Counted from the stretch's first letter, positions 34,657 through 44,286 are shown. The stretch is DNA of 64,000 bases from Pedobacter quisquiliarum (GCF_014642175.1 NZ_BMIL01000007.1:124001-188000), one strand, 5' to 3'. The notes: generated by a model not told the origin, from the letters alone. Translations and numbers: made by a program.

Positions 34657-35556
34657 ATGATGTTAAAAAAGTTATCTCTATACGCTGTTGCCATAGTTGG
34701 CGCGATTACCATACTGAGTTCATGTGAGAAAGAATATGAACCAATCGAAAGCATCGACGACGCTAAGCTTACGCAATACATTACCAGTAAAAATCTGCAG
34801 GTTACAAAAGACCCTTCTGGTTTTTACTACGAAATCGTAAATCCTGGTGTGGGCGAAAAAACCTACGACCGCCTGGACTCCGTTTTATACAACTTTGAAA
34901 TTAAGTCTCTAGACGGCAAAAGCTATTATAACACAACCATGGATGCAGCCAACATTGCAACAGTGGTCGGTTTTTCTGATAAAATCATTCTAAGCAAATC
35001 AATTCCCGGCATCAGAACATCCATCATGGCTTTGAAACCTGGTGGCACAGCCAACGTGTTGGTGCCTTCATACCTTGCCTTCGGTAAGAATGGAGAGACT
35101 AAGTTGAATGTTCCGTCAAATGAGTCGTTATTAATTGAGGTAAAAACGCTTCCGGAAACATCTCAGGCAGTACGTGATGAGAATTTAATCAAAGCATTCG
35201 TGCAGCGGAATAATCTGAATGCTACACGTGATGGCTCGGGCGTATATTATGTAATTGAAAAAGCAGGTAACGGTCAGGAGATTAATGCCGCATCTACATT
35301 GTACCCATTTTACACCGGCCGTGTACTGGATGGTGCAGAATTTCAGACCAGTAAGGATACTTCTGCAACCCTGGCTTTTAGGGGAACTATTCCAGGATGG
35401 CAACGCGTTTTACCAAATATCAAAGAAGGTGGCAAGATGAGGATGATTGTCCCTTCAGGACTAGCTTATGGTTCTGCTGGTAGCGGTAACAGCACCGTGA
35501 TTAAGATGAACTCCATTCTTGACTTTGATGTTGAAATCTGGAAAGTAAAAAACTAA
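34657..35556 (+). CDS. Two-domain FKBP-like lipoprotein
   Basis: 299 aa with lipobox ILSSC (Cys about 24). Two FKBP-like repeats: the first (about 45-165: TKDPSGFYYEIVNPGVG, IPGIRTSIMALKPGGTANVLVPSYLAFG) and the second (about 175-299: TRDGSGVYYVIEKAGNG, IPGWQRVLPNIKEGGKMRMIVPSGLAYG). The second keeps the GW motif; the first has GIRTSI instead, so it may be catalytically weak. Each repeat begins with a similar linker (QYITSKNLQVTKD and AFVQRNNLNATRD), pointing to internal duplication. Its TAA overlaps the stop codon of the convergent photolyase gene. Confidence 0.8.
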   Translation: MMLKKLSLYAVAIVGAITILSSCEKEYEPIESIDDAKLTQYITSKNLQVTKDPSGFYYEIVNPGVGEKTYDRLDSVLYNFEIKSLDGKSYYNTTMDAANIATVVGFSDKIILSKSIPGIRTSIMALKPGGTANVLVPSYLAFGKNGETKLNVPSNESLLIEVKTLPETSQAVRDENLIKAFVQRNNLNATRDGSGVYYVIEKAGNGQEINAASTLYPFYTGRVLDGAEFQTSKDTSATLAFRGTIPGWQRVLPNIKEGGKMRMIVPSGLAYGSAGSGNSTVIKMNSILDFDVEIWKVKN

Positions 35557-36863
35557 ATGGGGCTGTCGTTTAGCGCAGCCTTGTAAACCCGGAGCATTCT
35601 GTCTCTGGCAAAAGCATGATCTACAATAGGTGGGTCATGCTTTTCTTGTTTATACTGCGGCGCCCATTTGTAGATGTAGACGTTCTTAGGATCAAACTTC
35701 TTTGCTTGCAATTCCGGATTAAACACCCGAAAGAAAGGTGCAGCGTCGTTTCCACTTCCGCAGGCCCATTGCCAGCCACCAACATTACTTGCCAGTTCAT
35801 AGTCCAGCAACTTTTCGGCGAAGTAAGCCTCTCCCCAGCGCCAGTCGATCAGCAGGTGTTTCGTTAGAAAGCTCGCGACCACCATGCGCACACGATTGTG
35901 CATGAACCCGGTCTGGTTCAGCTGCTGCATGCCAGCATCCACAATGGGGTATCCTGTTCTGCCCTGGCACCAGGCCTCAAATTCTTGTTCGTTATTGCGC
36001 CATTGGATCCTGTCGTAAGCCGGCTTAAAAGCATGGTTGCGCACCTGCGGGAAGTGATACAATATCATCATGTAGAAGTCGCGCCAGATGAGCTCAGACA
36101 GCCATTTTTCCGCGAGATTGGTCAGCGCCGTTCGTGCCGCTTCGCGGATGCTTATCGTCCCGAATCGCAGGTGTAGGCCCATGTAACTGGTAGCATCATC
36201 TGCAGGATAGTCTCTCCGGAGCTCATAGCTTGCCAATTTACCGGAAAAGTCAACACCCGGAAATGTTATGTCCATGTTTTCGAAGCCCATTTCCTGCAAG
36301 CTGGGCATTGCAAAGGCGTCGGTTTTAAAGAACATCCCGAAGTACTTTTCCGTGGGATAGGCCTTAACATAGAAGTCGTTCAGCTTAATTTTCCATTGCT
36401 TGGCGTATGGTGTAAACACCGTGTACGGGGTGCCGTCTGCTTTTATAACCTCTGCTTTCTCGAAGATCACCTGATCCTTATAGGTTAAAAATGGAATTCC
36501 TTGCGCGTGCAGTAGCGCACTGATTTTAGTGTCCCTTTCTTTTGCATAAGGTTCATAGTCATGGTTGCAGTACACCCCTTTAACATCACATTCGCTAAGT
36601 ACTTCCTGGAAGCTGTCTTGCGGAAGACCATACTTAACCAGCATTGAGCTGCCTAGATTCTCCAGTTGTTGCTTCACATCTTGTATGCGCCGATGGATAA
36701 AGACTACGCGTCTGTCAGCTTTGGGTAGTGGATCAAGGATGGCTTTGTCAAATATGAACAGGGGCAACACCGGGTATCCTGATTTTAGCGCGGCATGCAA
36801 TGCCGCATTATCTTCTAGTCTGATGTCGCGGCGGAGCCAGCAAATGCTAATTTCTTTTCTCAT
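35553..36863 (-). CDS. phrB: Deoxyribodipyrimidine photo-lyase, class I
   Basis: 436-aa photolyase that repairs cyclobutane pyrimidine dimers with blue light. The N-terminal antenna domain has ICWLRRDIRLEDNAAL; the FAD domain has ELIWRDFYMMILYHFP, WCQGRTGYPIVDAGMQQL, the GFMHNRVRMVVASFLTK motif, and the intact cofactor motif WQWACGSGNDAAPFFRVFNP. Length is normal. Its start codon overlaps the stop of the upstream epimerase gene as ATGA, so the two are translationally coupled. Its 3' end shares 4 bp with the FKBP gene and no terminator separates them. Confidence 0.93.
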   Translation of the reverse strand: MRKEISICWLRRDIRLEDNAALHAALKSGYPVLPLFIFDKAILDPLPKADRRVVFIHRRIQDVKQQLENLGSSMLVKYGLPQDSFQEVLSECDVKGVYCNHDYEPYAKERDTKISALLHAQGIPFLTYKDQVIFEKAEVIKADGTPYTVFTPYAKQWKIKLNDFYVKAYPTEKYFGMFFKTDAFAMPSLQEMGFENMDITFPGVDFSGKLASYELRRDYPADDATSYMGLHLRFGTISIREAARTALTNLAEKWLSELIWRDFYMMILYHFPQVRNHAFKPAYDRIQWRNNEQEFEAWCQGRTGYPIVDAGMQQLNQTGFMHNRVRMVVASFLTKHLLIDWRWGEAYFAEKLLDYELASNVGGWQWACGSGNDAAPFFRVFNPELQAKKFDPKNVYIYKWAPQYKQEKHDPPIVDHAFARDRMLRVYKAALNDSPI

Positions 36864-37762
36864 GCGTATAGGTCTGCAACTGCGTCCTGTAGCAGGTTAT
36901 ATTTAAACTTGAATCCAGTATCGAGCACTTTTTGCGCAGAGGTATTTGTGCTGGTCAGCGCCACAATGCTCATCTCACCCATGATGGTTTGTATTAAAGG
37001 TGCCGGGACGTTAATTGGCCATACGGGCCGGCCCATAGCTTCTGCCAGCGTCTGCGTGAATGTTTTGTTGATAACCGGGGTTGGTGCAGTTGCATTAAAA
37101 ATCCCATCAATGGGTTGTTCAAGTGCATGGATGTACATGTTCACCATATCATCCAGGTGGATCCAGGGCACCCATTGTTTACCTGTGCCCAAGGCTGCGC
37201 CCAGGAATAATTTAACAGGTAAAGCCATCAGTGGCAGTCCGCCTTTTTGCTTGTCCAGAATAAAACCAGTGCGGAGCTTAACGATGCGTAAGTGCTCGAT
37301 GGCAAATTCATCAACTGCAGCCTCCCACTGTGCACAGCAGGTTGCAAGAAAATTATTACCAACAGTGCTTTCTTCGGTCAGTAGCTCGTCGCCCCGATTG
37401 CCATAATAGCCCGTTGCAGATGCGGAAATGATGGTTTTGACGTCGTGTTTGCTGCTGGAAAGACCTTTAAGCAATAGCTTGGTGGAGTTTACGCGACTTT
37501 CTACGATTTGCTGTTTACGCTTCTCGCTCCATCGCGCGCCCGCAATATTCTCACCGGCAAGGTGAATGATGGCAGACACGCCCTCAAAACAGGCCGTATC
37601 TATGGTTTGATCTTCAACATTCCAAAGGAACACCCGGGTGCCTGGCAGGGGCCGGGCACGCCTGCTTAAGATGGAAACCTTATAACCTTTGCTGATTAGC
37701 GCAGGTACCAGCGATTGGCCAATCATACCTGTTGCACCCGTAATTAATACCTGCTTTTCCAT
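36860..37762 (-). CDS. TIGR01777 family NAD(P)-dependent epimerase (SDR superfamily)
   Basis: 300-aa extended short-chain dehydrogenase. N-terminal nucleotide-binding motif ITGATGMIGQSLVPAL, then IIHLAGENIAGARWSEKRKQ, ISASATGYYGNRGDE with the Tyr of the YxxxK-like site, and LRTGFILDKQKGGLP. These match the TIGR01777/YfcH group. Biochemical function is not established; genes of this group are often beside photolyase and LitR/CarH genes in other bacteria, as here. It is the first gene of the pair with photolyase. Confidence 0.85.
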   Translation of the reverse strand: MEKQVLITGATGMIGQSLVPALISKGYKVSILSRRARPLPGTRVFLWNVEDQTIDTACFEGVSAIIHLAGENIAGARWSEKRKQQIVESRVNSTKLLLKGLSSSKHDVKTIISASATGYYGNRGDELLTEESTVGNNFLATCCAQWEAAVDEFAIEHLRIVKLRTGFILDKQKGGLPLMALPVKLFLGAALGTGKQWVPWIHLDDMVNMYIHALEQPIDGIFNATAPTPVINKTFTQTLAEAMGRPVWPINVPAPLIQTIMGEMSIVALTSTNTSAQKVLDTGFKFKYNLLQDAVADLYA

Positions 37763-37894
37763 AATGTCATAACTATTTTGACCTTAATTGGTTTTATTTG
37801 AGGCATTTTAGTGGATAATGCTCGCAAATTCAGCTGATTTGTTTCGATTGTGTAATTATTCGCCTATCCATTTCTGCTAAGCTAAAATATCGTA

Positions 37895-37902
37895 TATTTT
37901 TG
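37895..37902 (+). promoter_or_regulatory. Probable -7 box for the DASH gene
   Basis: TATTTTTG, 26 bp before the ATG at 37929. A -33 match is weak (TTTC at 37871-37874, 20-bp spacing). An imperfect palindrome TGTATAACACA (37901-37911) overlaps the expected transcription start. Confidence 0.5.
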
Positions 37903-37928
37903 TATAACACACAATTCCCTTCCCCTTG

Positions 37929-39185
37929 ATGAAGTCAAAACGCATTATAGTTTGGTTTAGAAATGATCTTCGATTGCACGATAATGAGATGCTGGTTGAA
38001 GCTATTGCTAAGTCGGAATCTATTCTGCCGGTTTACTTCTTCGACCCAAGACACTTCGATCAGTTAAGTTTCCATCAATCCAGTGTGCTGCGCACGAACT
38101 TTCTCCTGGAAAGTGTAGCGCAATTGCGCCAGTCGTTTCAGAAGCTTGGCGGCGATCTGCTGATCATCCATGGCTTGCCAGAAGATCATATCGCCGATCT
38201 GGTGGAACAATATTCTATCTCTGAAGTTTACCATCACCGTGAGGTTGCACCTGCGGAGACCAGGGTGTCTGCCAATGTGGAAGACAGATTGTGGAAGATA
38301 GAAGTTAACCTAAAGCACTTTATAGGGCACACGCTGTACAATAAGGAAGATTTACCTTTTCCAATCAAGGATATTCCGGATGTGTTTACGCAATTTCGTA
38401 AAAAGACAGAGCGCGATGCCATCGTGAAGAGCTGCTTTGATGCTCCGGAAGCGATATCCTTCGTGCCAGATGTGGAATGGGGACAGCTGCCAAGCCTGGC
38501 GGATCTTTACGCAGGGCAATGCCCGGTTATTGAGGATGGTGCCGTAAGATTACGCGGTGGCGAGCAGGAGGGACTTCAGCACCTGGCTGATCTCCTAAGA
38601 CCCGACTCCAGCATTTACATCAAAGTTTCAACCCGCAACTCAGATCCTTCTGGATATATCTCAGAGTTGTCGCCTTGGCTTTCCCTCGGATGCTTATCGC
38701 CAAGAATGGTTTATTGGACCATCAAAGCGGCCGAAGAACGCTATGGCAATAATCCAAACTTCACCAATCTTTTGTTAGGGCTGTTCAAACGCGATTACTT
38801 CCGCTTTATGTTCAAGAAGCATGGCGCATCTTACCTTGAAAATACCGTGTCAAAAGAAGATACAACACCGGATTCCAGCTTCGAGCAGTGGAAGCGTGGT
38901 GAAACCGGAAACGTGCAGGTAGATGCTTACATGAAGCTTCTTGCTGATACCGGTTATCTCCCGAGCTATGGCCGGGTGCTCGCGGCAACATTTCTGGTGC
39001 ACGTGATCAAGACCGACTGGATGAAAGGTGCTGCGTATTTTGAAGCACAGCTTGTAGACTATACCGCATCCAGTAACTGGGGCAATTGGAAATTCATCGC
39101 TGATAGCGTTTCAGGCATGAAAAGCAAAAATGGCTTCGATGTAGACAAGTATCTTAAAATCTTGAATATTCCCGCGGTAGCCTAA
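37929..39185 (+). CDS. DASH-type cryptochrome/photolyase with divergent C terminus
   Basis: 418 aa from the ATG at 37929 (an in-frame TTG at 37926 is rejected). N-terminal antenna domain: RIIVWFRNDLRLHDNEMLVEAI and VYFFDPRHF. DASH features: STRNSDPSGYISELSPWLSLGCLSPRMVYW, LFKRDYFRFMFKKHG, FEQWKRGETGNVQVDAYMKLLADTGYLPSYGR, and TASSNWGNWKF. Oddity: after SNWGNW, where DASH proteins normally continue YVAGVGNDPR and later an FN motif, this protein reads KFIADSVSGMKSK and soon ends. The 116 bp after the stop do not encode the missing motif, so a simple frameshift is unlikely. It may bind flavin differently or act as a sensor rather than a repair enzyme. Confidence 0.8.
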   Translation: MKSKRIIVWFRNDLRLHDNEMLVEAIAKSESILPVYFFDPRHFDQLSFHQSSVLRTNFLLESVAQLRQSFQKLGGDLLIIHGLPEDHIADLVEQYSISEVYHHREVAPAETRVSANVEDRLWKIEVNLKHFIGHTLYNKEDLPFPIKDIPDVFTQFRKKTERDAIVKSCFDAPEAISFVPDVEWGQLPSLADLYAGQCPVIEDGAVRLRGGEQEGLQHLADLLRPDSSIYIKVSTRNSDPSGYISELSPWLSLGCLSPRMVYWTIKAAEERYGNNPNFTNLLLGLFKRDYFRFMFKKHGASYLENTVSKEDTTPDSSFEQWKRGETGNVQVDAYMKLLADTGYLPSYGRVLAATFLVHVIKTDWMKGAAYFEAQLVDYTASSNWGNWKFIADSVSGMKSKNGFDVDKYLKILNIPAVA

Positions 39186-39256
39186 TCTGACGGTTTACTT
39201 CACCGTAGTGATTCACAGTCCGGTATCCTTAATCGGCTGATTAAAAGCTCGCTGAA

Positions 39257-39274
39257 TGTTTATGCGCATAAACA
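39257..39274. promoter_or_regulatory. 18-bp perfect palindrome upstream of the CarH-like gene
   Basis: TGTTTATGC-GCATAAACA is a perfect 18-bp palindrome ending 27 bp before the GTG start at 39302. MerR-family and CarH-type repressors bind inverted repeats in their own promoters, so an autoregulatory operator is the natural reading. No copy with full identity is seen in the epimerase/DASH intergenic region. Confidence 0.55.
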
Positions 39275-39301
39275 AACCTGATTTTCAGTTGTTGTTTGCA
39301 C

Positions 39302-40180
39302 GTGAGGAAATATTCAATAAGCGATATAGAAGGACTAATTGGTATTAAGGCCCATACCATACGTGCCTGGGAAATCAGGTATAATCTGGTTCCTCCCAAG
39401 CGCACAGCAACCAACATCCGGTACTATGATGAGGAAGATCTGAAAATGTTGCTGAACATCGTTGCGCTTAATGAAAATGGGTACAAGATCAGCAAGATTG
39501 CACAGATGAATAAAAAGAAGATTGCAGACCTCGTCCTGCAATTGAAAACCGACTGGAGCAACGAGTCTGTGCAGCTCATCAACCTTTCCAATGCAACCAT
39601 TAAATATGATGAAGCCTCCTTTTCAAAGATCCTGGCGAGTTGCATCGCCGAGTTGGGCTTAACGAAGACGATGGACCAGGTCCTTTTTCCTTTTATGAAG
39701 AAGGTTGGCATGTTATGGCAGATCGGTGCAATTGATCCCTCACATGAGCACTTTGCCGCAAACCTCATCCGCGATCGGTTGATTGTTGAAATCGACAAGG
39801 TCCATAAACCAAAGTCAAACGACCAACGCCGTTTCCTGCTTTTCCTTCCTGGAGCAGAGCTTCACGAAACCGGCCTGCTCTTTGCAAGGTACCTGTTGAA
39901 GAGCTGCGGTCACGAAACCCTTTATCTCGGGCAGCAGATCCCTTACAGCGACCTTAAAAAAGTTATAGAAAGCTATAAACCAGATTATGCTTTAACCGTA
40001 CTTACCTCTCTAAATCTTGGCAAAGACATCAATAAAATATTAGGAAAAGTAATTGAAAATCTAGACGTTCCTTTGATCGTAGCTGGAAGTTTGATCTCTG
40101 AATTTGATATTGTTGTTAATGATCAATTAAAGCCACTTAAGAATGTATGTGATTTAGTGGCGTTTCTGGAAGAAATATGA
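39302..40180 (+). CDS. MerR family regulator with cobalamin-binding domain (CarH/LitR-like)
   Basis: 292 aa from the GTG at 39302; the frame has no ATG upstream before a TAA at 39269, only a TTG at 39296. The MerR winged helix is at the N terminus (YSISDIEGLIGIKAHTIRAWEIRYNLVPP, ending in NIRYYDEEDL). A helical B12-capping domain follows with W-x9-EH (Trp139, Glu149, His150), then a Rossmann B12 domain with ExHxxG (Glu186, His188, Gly191). These are the CarH adenosylcobalamin signatures, where light breaks the Co-C bond and releases DNA. Residue 140 is Gln; in Thermus CarH the residue after the Trp is the His that ligates cobalt after illumination. Neighbours (photolyase, DASH protein, TIGR01777 epimerase) are typical LitR/CarH targets. 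Confidence 0.85.
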   Translation: MRKYSISDIEGLIGIKAHTIRAWEIRYNLVPPKRTATNIRYYDEEDLKMLLNIVALNENGYKISKIAQMNKKKIADLVLQLKTDWSNESVQLINLSNATIKYDEASFSKILASCIAELGLTKTMDQVLFPFMKKVGMLWQIGAIDPSHEHFAANLIRDRLIVEIDKVHKPKSNDQRRFLLFLPGAELHETGLLFARYLLKSCGHETLYLGQQIPYSDLKKVIESYKPDYALTVLTSLNLGKDINKILGKVIENLDVPLIVAGSLISEFDIVVNDQLKPLKNVCDLVAFLEEI

Positions 40181-40183
40181 AGT

Positions 40184-40209
40184 ATTTTACCCGTTCTTAA
40201 TGGTAAAAT
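40184..40209. repeat. Inverted repeat before sucA
   Basis: ATTTTACC (40184-40191) and GGTAAAAT (40202-40209) around a 10-nt loop. It may terminate the CarH-like transcript weakly (no T run follows) or act as an operator, since it ends just before the sucA -7 box. Confidence 0.45.
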
Positions 40210-40211
40210 CC

Positions 40212-40219
40212 TAATTTTG
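40212..40219 (+). promoter_or_regulatory. Probable -7 box for sucAB
   Basis: TAATTTTG fits TAnnTTTG, 24 bp before the ATG at 40244. No clear -33 TTTG. Confidence 0.5.
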
Positions 40220-40243
40220 CATGACTTATAGCAATTGAAACAC

Positions 40244-43039
40244 ATGGATAATTTGTCTTATCTCAGCGGTGAAAACGCCGAATATATTGACTCGCAGTAC
40301 CAACTTTACAAACAAGATCCACAGTCAGTAGAATTTGGCTGGCAGAAGTTTTTTGAAGGATTTGATTTTGGAAGAGAAGCATCAGGAACTTCAGGAAATG
40401 AAGTCGCACCTGAGCAATTTTTAAAAGAGGTTAATGTCTTGAACCTGATAAATGGATACCGCCAAAGGGGCCATTTATTTACCAAAACAAACCCGGTTAG
40501 AGAGCGTCGTAAGCACTTGCCAACCTTAGCGTTAGAGAATTTTGGTTTAAGTGATGCGGATCTTGATACCGTATTTAATTCCGGTGTTCAAATCGGAATT
40601 GGCGCAGCAAAGCTGTCTGATATCATTGCCTTTCTGGAACAAACCTATTGCGGATCCATCGGTGCGGAATATAAGTTCGTTCGTACCCCTGAAGTACTTT
40701 CCTGGATTGAAAAGAAAATGGAAAGTGTACGCAATACACCGAGCTTCTCTGTAGAGGAGAAGATGCGTATCCTGACCAAGCTAAACCAAGCGGTTAGTTT
40801 CGAGAATTTCTTAGGCACAAAGTTCCTGGGGCAAAAGCGTTTCTCGCTTGAAGGTGCAGAGGCATTAATTCCTGCACTTGACTCCGTAATTGAAAAAGGT
40901 TCCAACCTTGGTATTGAAGAGTTCGTGATTGGTATGGCCCACCGTGGCCGTCTGAACGTGCTTGCCAATATCATGCAGAAAACATATAAAGACATTTTTG
41001 CTGAATTTGAAGGCAAAGGTTACAGCGCAGAGTCGCCATTTGGCGGTGATGTGAAGTATCACCTAGGTTACTCTACGGATGTAACCACCAACAGCGGCAA
41101 GAGTGTACACCTGAGCTTGTGCCCGAACCCATCTCACCTGGAAACCGTGAATCCAGTGGTTGAAGGGATCACACGGTCGAAAATTGACTTCAAATATGAT
41201 GGTGACAATTCCAGAATTGCACCAATCTTAATTCATGGAGATGCTTCTATCGCAGGACAGGGTATCGTTTATGAAGTTATCCAGATGGCTGGCCTTGAAG
41301 GATACAAAACCGGGGGAACAATTCACCTGGTGATCAACAACCAGATTGGTTTCACCACAAACTATAAAGATGCGCGTACCAGTACATACTGTACAGATAT
41401 CGCCAAAGTAACCTTATCACCGGTTTTCCATGTTAATGGTGATGATCCGGAGGCTTTGGTATATGCTATCAACCTTGCAATGGAATATCGTCAACGCTAT
41501 AAGAATGATGTTTTCATTGATATCCTTTGCTACAGAAGATTCGGTCACAACGAATCGGATGAACCGAAATTCACGCAGCCTATGCTGTACAAAATTATCG
41601 AGAAACATGCGAATCCAAGAGACATCTATATTCAGCAATTGATCAAAGAAGGCAACTTAAAGCCATCTCAGGAGAAAGAAATCGAGAAAGAATTCCGTGC
41701 GGTACTTCAACAACGTTTAGATGAAGCCAAAGCATTGGTGTCTACATACCAGGATGTAAAGTTTGGCGGTGCATGGTCAGAAATGCGTATTGCCAACCCG
41801 AACGACTTTGAAACTTCTCCAAATACTGCAGTTAAAGAAGAAACGCTTTTAGACATTGCGAAGCGCATCAGCTCATTACCATCAGACAAGAAGTTCTTCA
41901 AGAAAATTGAAAAGCTATTTGCCGAGAGAAGCAATATGGCAACCAATACCCACATCTTTGATTGGGCAATGGCCGAACAACTTGCTTACGGCAGCTTATT
42001 GATGGAAGGCAAACGTGTACGTGTAAGTGGTCAGGATGTGGAAAGAGGAACATTCTCTCACCGTCATGCGGTACTAACCCTTGAAGATTCTGAACAGGAA
42101 TATGTACCATTGGCGAACCTTGGCGAAGGTCAGGCGACATTTGATATTTATAACTCACACTTATCTGAGTACGGTGTACTTGGCTTTGAATACGGTTATG
42201 CAATGGCTAACCCTAATGCATTAACCATCTGGGAAGCACAGTTTGGAGATTTCAACAACGGTGCTCAAATCATTATTGACCAGTATCTTGCAAGTGCAGA
42301 AACCAAATGGCAACGTGAAAACGGCATGGTTATGTTATTGCCTCATGGTTATGAAGGCCAGGGTCCGGAGCACTCATCTGCAAGGATAGAGCGTTTCATG
42401 GAGCTTTGTGCGGATTACAACATGCAAGTGATCAACTGTACCACACCAGCAAACTTCTTCCACGCGCTTAGAAGACAATTCAAACGCGACTTCAGGAAGC
42501 CATTGGTGGTATTTACGCCGAAAAGCTTATTGCGTCATCCTAAATGTGTATCGCCATTGGCAGATTTCACAGAAAATAAATTCCAGGAAGTTATCAATGA
42601 TGTAAACGTAGACGCTGCACAGGTAAACCGCGTGTTGTTCTGCTCTGGTAAAATCTATTACGAATTGTTAGAGAAACAACAGAACGACCAGCTTAACCAT
42701 GTAGCCATCGTGCGTGTAGAGCAGTTATATCCATTGCCATTGGCACAGATGGAAGCTGTTTACAAGACGTATGAAAATGCTACAGAGGCTATCTGGGTTC
42801 AGGAAGAACCTGAGAATATGGGTCCTTGGCCATTCTTGTCGCGCAAAACCAGAAAGACTTTCTTCAAAGACATCGAAGTGATTTCAAGAAAAGAAAGCAG
42901 CAGTACCGCTACTGGATTTGCAAAACAGCATGCTGATCAACAGGCATACATCATTGCGAAAGCACTGGAGGTTCCTGTAACGCAGAACGTGCGCGACATT
43001 GCAGATAAATCAGAGAGTAAAGTTTTTAATGTAGATTAA
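40244..43039 (+). CDS. sucA: 2-oxoglutarate dehydrogenase E1 component
   Basis: 931 aa from the ATG at 40244 (an in-frame TTG at 40235 is less likely). Thiamine-diphosphate-dependent decarboxylase that starts the 2-oxoglutarate dehydrogenase reaction of the TCA cycle. N-terminal E1 segment [23 protein letters not shown], then [13 protein letters not shown], the ThDP/Mg site [13 protein letters not shown] ... [22 protein letters not shown], and the C-terminal transketolase-like half with [20 protein letters not shown] and TPKSLLRHP. Length is standard. Followed after 17 bp by the E2 gene. Confidence 0.95.
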   Translation: MDNLSYLSGENAEYIDSQYQLYKQDPQSVEFGWQKFFEGFDFGREASGTSGNEVAPEQFLKEVNVLNLINGYRQRGHLFTKTNPVRERRKHLPTLALENFGLSDADLDTVFNSGVQIGIGAAKLSDIIAFLEQTYCGSIGAEYKFVRTPEVLSWIEKKMESVRNTPSFSVEEKMRILTKLNQAVSFENFLGTKFLGQKRFSLEGAEALIPALDSVIEKGSNLGIEEFVIGMAHRGRLNVLANIMQKTYKDIFAEFEGKGYSAESPFGGDVKYHLGYSTDVTTNSGKSVHLSLCPNPSHLETVNPVVEGITRSKIDFKYDGDNSRIAPILIHGDASIAGQGIVYEVIQMAGLEGYKTGGTIHLVINNQIGFTTNYKDARTSTYCTDIAKVTLSPVFHVNGDDPEALVYAINLAMEYRQRYKNDVFIDILCYRRFGHNESDEPKFTQPMLYKIIEKHANPRDIYIQQLIKEGNLKPSQEKEIEKEFRAVLQQRLDEAKALVSTYQDVKFGGAWSEMRIANPNDFETSPNTAVKEETLLDIAKRISSLPSDKKFFKKIEKLFAERSNMATNTHIFDWAMAEQLAYGSLLMEGKRVRVSGQDVERGTFSHRHAVLTLEDSEQEYVPLANLGEGQATFDIYNSHLSEYGVLGFEYGYAMANPNALTIWEAQFGDFNNGAQIIIDQYLASAETKWQRENGMVMLLPHGYEGQGPEHSSARIERFMELCADYNMQVINCTTPANFFHALRRQFKRDFRKPLVVFTPKSLLRHPKCVSPLADFTENKFQEVINDVNVDAAQVNRVLFCSGKIYYELLEKQQNDQLNHVAIVRVEQLYPLPLAQMEAVYKTYENATEAIWVQEEPENMGPWPFLSRKTRKTFFKDIEVISRKESSSTATGFAKQHADQQAYIIAKALEVPVTQNVRDIADKSESKVFNVD

Positions 43040-43056
43040 GATATAATACATCAATT

Positions 43057-44286
43057 ATGAGTTTAGAAATAAAAGTTCCACCAGTAGGTGAATCGATCAC
43101 TGAAGTAGTTTTATCACAATGGTTGAAAAACGATGGTGATGTAGTTGAAATGGACGAAGTTATTGCTGAGCTGGAATCAGATAAAGCAACCTTTGAACTT
43201 ACTGCAGAGCAGGCTGGAACTTTAAAAACCGTAGCAAACGAAGGCGATACACTGGCAATTGGTGCTGTTGTATGTACAATTGAAGAAGGTGGTGCAGCTG
43301 CCCCTAAAGCGGCTCCTGCTGCTGCTGAGGCGCAACCAGCTGAAACACAAAAAACCGCTGAACCAACTGCCACTGGTAATGGTTCAAGTTATGCAACCGG
43401 TACCCCTTCACCAAGTGCAGGTAAAATCCTTGCTGAAAAAGGCGTTGATGCAGCTGCTGTTAAAGGTAGCGGTGTTGATGGCAGAATCACCAAGGAAGAT
43501 GCAATGAAAGCAGAAAAAGCAGCTGAAAAGCCTGCGGCGAAACCTGCTGATAAAGCACAACCCGCTGTTGCTGCTGCACCGGGATCAAGAAGCGAAAGAA
43601 GACAGAAAATGACGCCTTTGCGTAAGACTGTTGCTAAACGCCTTGTGACCGTTAAAAACGAAACAGCAATGCTAACAACTTTCAACGAAGTGAACATGAA
43701 ACCGATCATGGACCTTAGAGGAAAGTATAAAGAGCAGTTCAAAGAGAAACATGGTGTAGGTCTTGGTTTCATGAGCTTCTTCACCAAAGCAGTTTGTGAA
43801 GCTTTAAAAGAGTTTACAGCAGTAAACGCACGTATCGACGGTGAAGAGATCGTTTATAACGACTTCGTAGACGTTTCTATCGCAGTTTCCGCTCCTAAAG
43901 GATTGGTAGTTCCGGTAATCAGAAATGCAGAAAGCATGAGCCTTGCACAGATCGAGAAATCTGTACTTGAACTTGCGTTGAAAGCACGTGATAACAAATT
44001 GTCTATCGAGGAAATGACTGGCGGTACCTTTACCATCACTAACGGTGGTGTTTTCGGTTCCATGATGTCTACACCAATCATCAACGCACCACAATCTGCA
44101 ATCCTTGGTATGCACAACATCATCGAGCGTCCAATTGCGGAGAAAGGCGAAGTTGTCATCCGTCCGATGATGTACATCGCTTTATCTTACGATCATAGAA
44201 TCATTGACGGACGTGAGTCTGTGGGATTCCTTGTTCGCGTAAAACAACTGTTAGAAGATCCTGCACGTCTATTGTTAGGCATCTAG
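43057..44286 (+). CDS. sucB: Dihydrolipoyllysine succinyltransferase (E2 of 2-oxoglutarate dehydrogenase)
   Basis: 409-aa E2 core subunit. One lipoyl domain at 1-76 with lipoyl-lysine Lys43 in [10 protein letters not shown], an Ala/Pro/Glu linker, a peripheral-subunit-binding domain at about 114-150 ([32 protein letters not shown]), a second Ala/Pro linker, and the catalytic domain with [13 protein letters not shown] (His380, Asp384). A single lipoyl domain and the E1o neighbour point to succinyl rather than acetyl transfer. Ends at a strong bidirectional terminator; the E3 gene lies 4.5 kb away. Confidence 0.95.
   Translation: MSLEIKVPPVGESITEVVLSQWLKNDGDVVEMDEVIAELESDKATFELTAEQAGTLKTVANEGDTLAIGAVVCTIEEGGAAAPKAAPAAAEAQPAETQKTAEPTATGNGSSYATGTPSPSAGKILAEKGVDAAAVKGSGVDGRITKEDAMKAEKAAEKPAAKPADKAQPAVAAAPGSRSERRQKMTPLRKTVAKRLVTVKNETAMLTTFNEVNMKPIMDLRGKYKEQFKEKHGVGLGFMSFFTKAVCEALKEFTAVNARIDGEEIVYNDFVDVSIAVSAPKGLVVPVIRNAESMSLAQIEKSVLELALKARDNKLSIEEMTGGTFTITNGGVFGSMMSTPIINAPQSAILGMHNIIERPIAEKGEVVIRPMMYIALSYDHRIIDGRESVGFLVRVKQLLEDPARLLLGI

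Noticed and set aside
35553..35556. Overlapping stop codons of convergent FKBP and photolyase genes
   Set aside because: Real, but a common outcome of tight gene packing; not interesting by itself.
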